Shown one piece after another: positions 1 through 5,244 of a DNA stretch of 5,244 bases. The notes below the pieces were generated by a model that was not told the DNA's origin, ran no database searches, and saw only the letters and a list, made by a program, of their open reading frames with translations. Every line of letters begins with the position of its first letter. Position 1 is the stretch's first letter. The position numbers were made by a program, and so were the translations under genes. This stretch comes from Polyangia bacterium (GTDB taxonomy: Bacteria; Myxococcota_A; Polyangia; Polyangiales; Polyangiaceae), in NCBI GenBank assembly GCA_030433055.1, contig JAUILJ010000642.1, positions 1-5,244 of the forward strand, in the 5' to 3' direction.

Positions 1-1
1 T

Positions 2-664
2 GGTCCGCCGATGGGTGGTCCGCCCGGTGCGCCTCCTCCCGGATATGGTCCCCCCGGCGCGCCTCCTCCCGGATACGGGCCACCCGGCGCGCCTCCTCCC
101 GGATATGGCCCCCCCGGCGCGCCGCCAATGGGTGGACCACCTGGCGCGCCTCCTCCTGGATACGGGCCGCCCGGCGCACCGCCCATGGGGCCGCCAATGG
201 GTGCAGACCCAGCGTACGCTCCGACCGCACCTCCCGCCGAGCAGGGCGGGCCGCCGCCAGGCGCGCCGCCGGCTCCGTACGCCCCGCCGCCACCAGCCCC
301 TGCTGGAGCTCCCGCCCCCGCAGCCCCTGCAGCTGAAGGCGCGCGAGTGCTCGCCGGCTTCATCGTCAGCTTCGAAGGCAACGAGCTCGGAACGTTCTGG
401 CCGCTCTACGCTGGCAAGAACGTGATCGGTCGCAAGGACGCGATGGAGGGTCTCGACATCGAGATCGATCATCCTACGACCTCGAGCCGCCACGCCTTGA
501 TCACGGCAACGGCGCGACCCGGAAAGCTCACGCTGGAGGATCCCGGCAGCACGAATGGCACCTACCTCTCGGGTGAACGGCTGCCCAACAACCAGCCCCG
601 GGATCTCAAGGACGGAGACGCGGTTCGCTTTGGCGGATACAGCGTCACCATCAAAGTCATCTGA
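2..664 (+). CDS. FHA-domain protein with Pro/Gly/Tyr repeat linker (5' end missing)
   Basis: The frame is open to the left edge, and the repeat linker already runs there, so the true start is upstream. The ATG at 11 is probably an internal Met of the repeat; residues are numbered from it. Residues 3 to about 60 are GPPGAPPPGY-type repeats, 60-110 are Pro/Ala-rich and probably disordered, and about 113-217 form an FHA domain. All key phosphothreonine-binding positions are present: G140-R141, S158 with H161 (SSRHA), and N182-G183-T184 in STNGT. FHA domains bind phosphothreonine peptides, so this protein is expected to bind partners phosphorylated by a Ser/Thr kinase in the cytoplasm. The linker-then-FHA layout resembles the C-terminal half of the next gene, so the missing N-terminus might also be a membrane or sensor domain; that is inference. 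The stop is at 662-664. The FHA call is firm; the cellular role is unknown. Confidence 0.93.
   Translation, partial: GPPMGGPPGAPPPGYGPPGAPPPGYGPPGAPPPGYGPPGAPPMGGPPGAPPPGYGPPGAPPMGPPMGADPAYAPTAPPAEQGGPPPGAPPAPYAPPPPAPAGAPAPAAPAAEGARVLAGFIVSFEGNELGTFWPLYAGKNVIGRKDAMEGLDIEIDHPTTSSRHALITATARPGKLTLEDPGSTNGTYLSGERLPNNQPRDLKDGDAVRFGGYSVTIKVI
17..190 (+). repeat. In-frame tandem repeat encoding GPPGAPPPGY / GPPGAPPMG units
   Basis: Six consecutive units are visible: three 30-bp units (17-46, 47-76, 77-106), a 27-bp variant ending in Met-Gly (107-133), another 30-bp unit (134-163) and another 27-bp variant (164-190). The long form encodes GPPGAPPPGY and the short form GPPGAPPMG. The 30-bp copies differ mainly at third codon positions. 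The array probably continues to the left of the window, since GPPMG precedes it. It encodes a proline-rich flexible linker in front of the FHA domain. Confidence 0.93.
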
Positions 665-679
665 ACCCGTTTACGAATC

Positions 680-707
680 GCCGCCGAGCAGCATCACGCT
701 CGGCGGC
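680..707 (+). terminator. Perfect 10-bp inverted repeat after the first FHA gene; terminator-like or mRNA-processing hairpin
   Basis: The arms GCCGCCGAGC (680-689) and GCTCGGCGGC (698-707) are exactly complementary around an 8-nt loop. The stem is nine G:C pairs and one A:T pair, and it starts 16 nt after the stop codon at 664. No T-run follows (the next bases are CCACGGAATC), so it is not a classical intrinsic terminator. It could be a U-less terminator, an mRNA 3'-stabilising hairpin, or a partial attenuator between genes one and two. An operator for a dimeric regulator is also possible. Confidence 0.5.
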
Positions 708-748
708 CCACGGAATCGGCCTGATGCGCCAACGGATAGCAGTTGCAA

Positions 749-3256
749 ATGGATAGACTCGGCTTAGGTAACGCCCCCCTGCACAGCGTGGCAGTACGCT
801 GGTGGGGTTGCTTCGTAGTGGCGCTGTGCGTCTGGATGCTTCCTGCAGCGGCTTCAGCCGCGCCCGAGGCACACATCCTGCGTATCGATCCGCGCGCCAG
901 CACCGAAAGTGGCGACCCGCTGATCACGATGGTCACCGAGGTCGTCCAGACGAAGCGCGTCGGCGATGCCACCAGCTCGTGCGCAGCGCTGAGAGGCAAC
1001 TCTCTGTACGACTGCATCAGCGGTGCGCTCGAGAAGCCGGGCGCAATGTACGAGGTCTTTCCGTTCCCCAAGGACAACGCCATCTTCACCGTCAAGGTCG
1101 ACGGCGCGGACAGCATGGGGAAGATCGAGAAGGTCGATCGCTGGGGGGAGCAGCTCAATCAGCCGGGCGTGGGCACCGCGTGGCTGATCATGATCGACGC
1201 CGACCGGCGCATGTCCGGAGGCTTCGACGAAGCCAAGCAGGTGGCTGAACGCTTCGTCGCGAGCATGGGTCGGAACGACATCGTCAACGTGATGTACTTC
1301 AACGACCGCACGGTGTTCAAAGACTCCAAGTGGCTCTCCTCTGCGGACAAGAGCAAGGCCACGGCGCTGATCCGCTCTCAGGCCAGCGTGATGCCCTCAG
1401 CGGGTCGCAACCGCGCGCTGCTCACTTTGATCAAGACCGGCGTGACAGACGCCTTCAAGAACCTGGGCAACGTTGGCGAAACCGTAAAGGTACCGATGCA
1501 TCAGGCGCTGGTCGTCTTGTCCAGCGGCTTTGGCGGAACCGATCCATCCACGACCGGCCCGGGCGCGCTCCAGCTGCAGCAGTACCTCACCGGTGGTCGC
1601 TTCCCGGAGACGAACACTGCGCTGCCCAAGAGCCCGCTGCCCGTCATCAGCATCTGGTTTCCCCATACGACCTACGATGAATTCAAGCAGAACTCGATGG
1701 AGTTCATGCAGAACCTGGCCAACCCGGAGATCGGCGGTCTCTACACGATCATGCGTGGTGGCCAAGGAGCCCGCGCCGACACGATCGTGAAGGCAGTGCG
1801 TACCCGCTTCTCCAAGATGTACTTGGTCAAGGTGCGGCTCGCCTGCGTCGCCACCAGCGTGACCCAGACGTTCAGTCTGGTCTTCAACAACGTGAAGCCA
1901 CCCATCTTGGGCGACAACACGTTCAAGGATGTCCCCGTTGGCATCGACCCGACGACGTGGCCTCTCGATGTCGACCAGAAGGTGACCCAGGACAACATCG
2001 CCCAGGCGGGCGGCGTATATCCGGGTGGAAAATTTAAGGTCTTCGGCAACTTCTGCTGGGGCGGCGACACGAGCCGCGCAGAAGTCTACTTCCTGCCCGC
2101 CGGGCAGAACCCGCCCGCAGCGCTAGCCGGCGCCAACATCGAGCAAGCCAAGAAGGCGCAACAGCAGCTCATCCAGCAGGGCATGCGGGGCAAGGCGATC
2201 GAGGCCAACGACACCTACGTCGAGTTCGAGGCGCCCGACAAAGACAAGATGATCCATGGCTCGGGCAGCCAAGCAGTCGCGCGCCTGGTCCTGTTCGACA
2301 ACCGAGCGAAGCGCACGAGCGGCGTCACCGCAGACACGATCCTGCAGGTGAAGGCCACGAGCAGTGGCCCCTTCCCGATCCTCTACGTGTTGATTGGACT
2401 GTTCGGCCTCACGGTGATCGCGCTCTTGGTGGTGGTTATCGTTCGCGGCGGAAGCAAGAATCGCCGTCCTCCGCCTCCCCCTCCGCCTCCGGCCATGCCG
2501 CCCGGCGGTGGTTATGGCGGCGGCGGCTACGGTGGACCCGGCTACGGCGGGGGCGGCGGCTATCCACCTCAGGGCGGCGGCTATCCACCTCAGGGCGGTG
2601 GGCAGTATGGCGGCGGGGGTGGCTACGGTGCCGCCCCACCCGGCGCGGCTGCCATGGCGCCCCCGGCTCAACCAGCGGCGCCTCCAGCGGCGCCGCTCCC
2701 CGCCGTCGCTCCAGCGGCGGCTCCTCCCGCCGCTGCGGCAAGTGGGCCCCCCACTCCCGCAGCGGCTCCTCCCGCCTTCGCGGCCGCTGCCCCTGCAGCG
2801 GCCGCTGCTCCATTGGTGGTCGAACATCCACCGGATCCTGGCGGCCCAGTGGTCAGCCCAGACTTCATGTATGGGGCCGAGCCACCCAAGTATGGCGTGA
2901 CCACCGACGCGCCCGCCCGACCGATGAAAGCCCCGCCCGACCCTTACCAGTCGGGCGTTTCTGCATCGAGGGCCACACTTCAGGGGTCACAAGGCGTCTT
3001 CACTGTCGTACCAGGAGTGGAGATGCGCGTGGGACGTGACGGCTCGCAGTGCGCCATCCTCCTCACGGAACCCCGGGTCAGCGGGCTCCACGCATCCATC
3101 AAGATCGAAGAAGGAAAGCTGATGCTGCGAGACGACAACAGCAACAACGGGACTTTCCTCAACGGCAACCGCCTGAGCCCAGGCAACTGGGCTAGCGTCC
3201 GCAACGGCTCGCTTCTGCGCTTTGGCCCCGCAGAGTTCAGCGTCACCCTGGAGTAG
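749..3256 (+). CDS. Single-pass membrane protein: periplasmic vWA-like domain, TM helix, disordered linker, cytoplasmic FHA domain
   Basis: A protein of 835 residues. A signal peptide occupies about 1-37 (hydrophobic core then ASA|AP, likely cleavage after A37). Residues 38-543 are predicted periplasmic. About 145-365 resemble a von Willebrand A fold, with hydrophobic strand WLIMI leading into D150-A-D-R-R-M-S and strand LVVLSSG at about 254-260. The metal-site DxSxS and TDG motifs are replaced, so metal binding is doubtful. Residues 366-543 are unrecognised. A TM helix spans 544-565, followed by positive residues (R566, K and two R), giving N-out/C-in topology. The linker is eight prolines (574-581), a Gly/Tyr-rich tract (586-627) and an Ala/Pro tract (628-688). 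The FHA domain covers about 740-835: G762-R763, S778 and H781, N800-G801-T802. It is likely a receptor or scaffold linking an envelope signal to phosphothreonine binding inside the cell. The start is uncertain: TTG at 743 has a weak GGA 6 nt upstream, ATG 749 follows two codons later, and GTG 788 would give a compact signal peptide. Confidence 0.9.
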   Translation: MDRLGLGNAPLHSVAVRWWGCFVVALCVWMLPAAASAAPEAHILRIDPRASTESGDPLITMVTEVVQTKRVGDATSSCAALRGNSLYDCISGALEKPGAMYEVFPFPKDNAIFTVKVDGADSMGKIEKVDRWGEQLNQPGVGTAWLIMIDADRRMSGGFDEAKQVAERFVASMGRNDIVNVMYFNDRTVFKDSKWLSSADKSKATALIRSQASVMPSAGRNRALLTLIKTGVTDAFKNLGNVGETVKVPMHQALVVLSSGFGGTDPSTTGPGALQLQQYLTGGRFPETNTALPKSPLPVISIWFPHTTYDEFKQNSMEFMQNLANPEIGGLYTIMRGGQGARADTIVKAVRTRFSKMYLVKVRLACVATSVTQTFSLVFNNVKPPILGDNTFKDVPVGIDPTTWPLDVDQKVTQDNIAQAGGVYPGGKFKVFGNFCWGGDTSRAEVYFLPAGQNPPAALAGANIEQAKKAQQQLIQQGMRGKAIEANDTYVEFEAPDKDKMIHGSGSQAVARLVLFDNRAKRTSGVTADTILQVKATSSGPFPILYVLIGLFGLTVIALLVVVIVRGGSKNRRPPPPPPPPAMPPGGGYGGGGYGGPGYGGGGGYPPQGGGYPPQGGGQYGGGGGYGAAPPGAAAMAPPAQPAAPPAAPLPAVAPAAAPPAAAASGPPTPAAAPPAFAAAAPAAAAAPLVVEHPPDPGGPVVSPDFMYGAEPPKYGVTTDAPARPMKAPPDPYQSGVSASRATLQGSQGVFTVVPGVEMRVGRDGSQCAILLTEPRVSGLHASIKIEEGKLMLRDDNSNNGTFLNGNRLSPGNWASVRNGSLLRFGPAEFSVTLE
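2551..2592 (+). repeat. Two perfect 21-bp tandem repeats encoding GGGYPPQ-type units
   Basis: The 21-bp unit at 2551-2571 is repeated exactly at 2572-2592, and a third, diverged start (GGGCGGTGGG) follows at 2593. It lies in frame within the Gly/Tyr-rich linker of the vWA-FHA protein and adds GGGYPPQ units. The exact identity suggests a recent slippage duplication. Confidence 0.85.
3250..3253 (+). promoter_or_regulatory. Ribosome binding site for the PP2C gene, inside the end of the preceding gene
   Basis: GGAG lies 6 nt before the ATG at 3260 and overlaps the last sense codons of the upstream vWA-FHA gene, whose stop is at 3254-3256. It is the clearest Shine-Dalgarno match in the window and supports the 3260 start and translational coupling of the two genes. 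Confidence 0.7.
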
Positions 3257-3259
3257 ACC

Positions 3260-4576
3260 ATGCGGAGAACCGCGCAAGGCGTGGTGATCGACTTCGCGGA
3301 GCTCAGCGATCCCGGACGGGACCCGAGCAAGCAAGTCAACGAAGACTCGAGTGCGTACGCGGAGACTCCGCTCGGGCACCTCGCAGTGCTTTGCGATGGC
3401 ATGGGCGGTCACCTCTCTGGACAGGAAGCGAGCGTCGCGGCGGTAGACGCGGTCGTCAGCCGGGTGAGCCAGGCCACCGCCGAGAGTGACATTGCCTCCA
3501 CGCTCCGCAGCGCCGTCCAGGCTGCTGGCCACGCGGTCTTCGCGCTGGGAGAGGGAGTCCCCAGCGGCGCACGCCCGGGCTCCACGTGCGTTGCCGCGCT
3601 GATACACCAGAGCGGCTTGAGCATCGCTCATGTTGGTGACTCGCGCTGCTACCTCCTGCGTGACGGCTCCATCACCCGCCTGACGCGGGACCACTCCGTG
3701 GTGCAAGAGCTGATGGACGCTGGCGTGCTCACGCCGGAAGCCGCGGCAGAACATCCCGACGCGAACCAAATCACCCGGGCGCTCGGCACTCACCGCGACG
3801 TGGAGGTCGAGCTCTCCGGGCCGTTCTCCCTCAGGCCTTGCGACGCGCTGCTGCTGTGCAGCGATGGCTTGACGGACATGGTGAGCGACTCGGAGCTGGG
3901 GCAGCTCGTGCCGGCGAGCATCGCGAGTGGTCCGGCGGTGACCTGCCAACAGTTGGTCGACCTGGCGAACCAACGCGGCGGTCACGACAACATCTCGGTG
4001 CAGGTGGTCGAGGTGATCGAGGCGCCCCAACACCAGCACGCACCGCTACCAACCCGCTTCGAGTCGAGCGTCGGTGGGACGCTGCATGGCGAGCCGCCTG
4101 CAACCTTGCCCGGTGGCGCTACCCAGGAGTTGCCGTCCCCGGTCGGTGCGACTCAGCTGCTCGAGCCGGTCGACGTGCCGCCTACGGTCACCGACGAGTC
4201 GGTACCCAGGACGGAACGGGCGCCCATCACCCTGATCGATGAGCCCGCACGACCGAGCCTCTTGATGCGCCGGACCAGCGGCGCGGGGCGCCATATCGTC
4301 GCCGTCAGCGCCGGGTTGGCGGTGCTCATCCTGCTCATGATCATCGGCTGGTGGCTGCTTGGCTCTCACGCGGCGCCTCCCCCAGAGCCACCCCAAGAGC
4401 CTCTGCTGGCCCCAGATCCAAGCCACGGTCAGGTGCTCGAACTCGCACCTCAGGAGTTGGACGCCAGCCCGGAACCGCAACCACGGCCCCACCACCGTCC
4501 TTCATCGAAGCCATTGGCTCCCAGGGACGCCGGAACCCCACCAGACGCGATGGCCGCAGACGCCAGCAGCCCATAG
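3260..4576 (+). CDS. PP2C-family (Stp1/PstP-like) Ser/Thr protein phosphatase with membrane anchor
   Basis: A protein of 438 residues that removes phosphate from phosphoserine and phosphothreonine using two metal ions. The catalytic domain covers about 1-255 and has the family motifs in order: N27-E28-D29, D46-G47-M-G-G-H, G107-S-T, G126-D-S-R, S201-D202-G, and G-G-H-D243-N244. The metal ligands expected in PP2C enzymes (D46, G47, D202, D243) are all present, so it should be active. The usual Arg three residues before NED is Lys (K24). Residues 256-345 form a Pro/Thr-rich juxtamembrane linker, 346-368 are a single TM helix, and 369-438 are a Pro/Ala-rich tail predicted to lie outside the membrane. 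This layout resembles mycobacterial PstP, with a longer tail. The start follows the upstream stop by three bases with GGAG in place, indicating co-translation with the vWA-FHA protein. It is the likely eraser for marks read by the neighbouring FHA proteins; specific substrates cannot be read from sequence. Confidence 0.95.
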   Translation: MRRTAQGVVIDFAELSDPGRDPSKQVNEDSSAYAETPLGHLAVLCDGMGGHLSGQEASVAAVDAVVSRVSQATAESDIASTLRSAVQAAGHAVFALGEGVPSGARPGSTCVAALIHQSGLSIAHVGDSRCYLLRDGSITRLTRDHSVVQELMDAGVLTPEAAAEHPDANQITRALGTHRDVEVELSGPFSLRPCDALLLCSDGLTDMVSDSELGQLVPASIASGPAVTCQQLVDLANQRGGHDNISVQVVEVIEAPQHQHAPLPTRFESSVGGTLHGEPPATLPGGATQELPSPVGATQLLEPVDVPPTVTDESVPRTERAPITLIDEPARPSLLMRRTSGAGRHIVAVSAGLAVLILLMIIGWWLLGSHAAPPPEPPQEPLLAPDPSHGQVLELAPQELDASPEPQPRPHHRPSSKPLAPRDAGTPPDAMAADASSP

Positions 4577-4664
4577 AGCCGCCCTGCGTATTGTGCGACA
4601 GTCCCACGCGCCTCCCGCGCAAATGCTGCGACCCCTTGAACCTGACTGAAGCGGTGAACCCAAG

Positions 4665-5244
4665 ATGATCCCTGGCTTTGGCAAGCAGACCATCCTTATC
4701 GGCAGTGCGCCCCACTGCGAAATTCGACTTGGCGGTCCCGGTGTAGCACCGGAACACGCCCGCATCGTGCACCAGGGCGGGGGCCAACTGGTGTTCGTCG
4801 ATGGCGGGACCGGCCAGACCAGCGCAAACGGTCAGCCGCTCCAGCCGGCGTCGACGGTTCCGTTCGATTTCCGCACTCAGTTCGTGGTGGGTCAGGCGGC
4901 GCTGCCCAACGCGCATCCCACCATCGCGCTGATGTTGCTCGACAAAGGCCAGCTGCCCCCTGCGCCGGGTGAGCTGACGGTGGGCCGCGACGCCGCGCGC
5001 TGTCACGTCATCGTCCACAACCAGAACGTTTCCGGGAGGCACGCAACCTTCCGCCAGCAACCGTTCAGCGTCACCGATCACGGCTCGACCAGCGGCACCT
5101 GGCTCGGCCAAGAGCGGCTCGCTCCGGAACAGCCGAGGCCTCTCGACCCGAGCGCGCTGGTTGCCATTGGCCCGGTGCCCCTGGCCGCGAGCGTGGTCCA
5201 GCAGCTGCTCGCGAGCGGACAGCCCGCCGCAGCCGCACCCGCTG
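4665..5244 (+). CDS. Tandem FHA-domain protein (3' end missing)
   Basis: The frame opens at ATG 4665, the only start codon after an in-frame stop at 4647-4649, and stays open to the window end (193 codons seen). No strong ribosome binding site precedes it. FHA-like domain 1 covers about residues 1-80 and is degenerate: G13-S14 replaces Gly-Arg, A28 stands where Ser is expected before H31, but N55-G56 is kept. FHA domain 2 covers about 95-175 and is closer to canonical: G107-R108, S123-G-R-H126, then S141-T-S143-G-T145, where Ser replaces the usual Asn. After this the chain turns Ala/Pro-rich (GQPAAAAPA), suggesting another disordered linker and further domains beyond the edge. No signal peptide is seen, so this part is cytoplasmic. 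It lies 88 nt after the phosphatase gene on the same strand and probably belongs to the same module. The role is inferred to be a phosphothreonine-dependent adaptor, with domain 1 perhaps only structural or mediating protein contacts. Confidence 0.88.
   Translation, partial: MIPGFGKQTILIGSAPHCEIRLGGPGVAPEHARIVHQGGGQLVFVDGGTGQTSANGQPLQPASTVPFDFRTQFVVGQAALPNAHPTIALMLLDKGQLPPAPGELTVGRDAARCHVIVHNQNVSGRHATFRQQPFSVTDHGSTSGTWLGQERLAPEQPRPLDPSALVAIGPVPLAASVVQQLLASGQPAAAAPA

Noticed and set aside
17..190. Regular repeats considered as a CRISPR array
   Set aside because: The units are contiguous with no unique spacers, and they lie in frame in a coding sequence.
743..771. Possible promoter: TTGCAA at 743-748 with a downstream AT-richer hexamer near 765-771
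   Set aside because: The -35-like box is acceptable but the -10 candidate matches poorly, and it would lie inside the coding region unless translation starts at GTG 788.
814..835. Lipoprotein signal (Cys in the hydrophobic segment of the vWA-FHA protein)
   Set aside because: The Cys residues lie within the hydrophobic core without a proper lipobox, and a good signal peptidase I site (ASA|AP) follows.
2123..2827. Minus-strand open frame (234 codons) opposite the Gly/Tyr and Ala/Pro linker
   Set aside because: It is an antisense shadow of a low-complexity GC-rich coding stretch, giving an Arg/Gly/Ser-rich product without domains.
2987..4039. Long minus-strand open frame (350 codons) opposite the FHA end and phosphatase gene
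   Set aside because: Its product is Arg/His/Ala-rich with no recognisable domain, while the plus strand here encodes clear FHA and PP2C motifs. Long antisense frames are expected in GC-rich DNA.
4577..4664. Gap before the tandem FHA gene examined for promoter, terminator or small RNA
   Set aside because: Only a weak 4-bp GCGC stem near 4607-4620 was seen, with no T-run and no convincing promoter boxes.
4341..5111. Minus-strand open frame (256 codons) covering the start of the tandem FHA gene
   Set aside because: The plus-strand frame from 4665 shows ordered FHA motifs (GRD, SGRHA, GSTSGT) and stays open to the edge; the antisense product shows no domain.

Overview
This GC-rich window has dense G/C-ending codons and long Pro/Ala/Gly-rich linkers. 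It carries only plus-strand genes, all of them phosphothreonine signalling proteins. The mix of multiple FHA proteins, a PP2C phosphatase and low-complexity linkers is typical of the Myxococcota (myxobacteria), most likely a Sorangium/Polyangium-like lineage. That assignment is inferred from style and gene content, not from a marker gene.

Layout: (1) At 2-664 is the 3' part of a gene whose start lies upstream. It encodes a GPPGAPPPGY-type tandem-repeat linker followed by a canonical C-terminal FHA domain. (2) At 665-748 is a short gap holding a perfect 10-bp hairpin. (3) At 749-3256 is a large predicted membrane protein: signal peptide, periplasmic domain with a von Willebrand A-like fold whose metal site is degenerate, one transmembrane helix, a Gly/Tyr-rich then Ala/Pro-rich cytoplasmic linker, and a C-terminal FHA domain. 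(4) At 3260-4576, three bases after the previous stop, is a membrane-anchored PP2C-type Ser/Thr phosphatase with a Pro-rich tail beyond the membrane. (5) At 4577-4664 is an 88-base gap in which I see no clear promoter, terminator or RNA. (6) At 4665 to the window end is a gene with two tandem FHA domains that runs off the edge.

Together these look like one co-directional module for reading and erasing phosphothreonine. The FHA proteins would read phosphothreonine marks and the PP2C protein would remove them. No Hanks-type kinase is visible, so the writer is predicted to lie outside the window. The most unusual piece is the vWA-TM-linker-FHA protein, which has the layout of a receptor kinase but an FHA reader in place of the kinase domain. 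No mobile elements, CRISPR arrays, tRNA or rRNA genes were seen.
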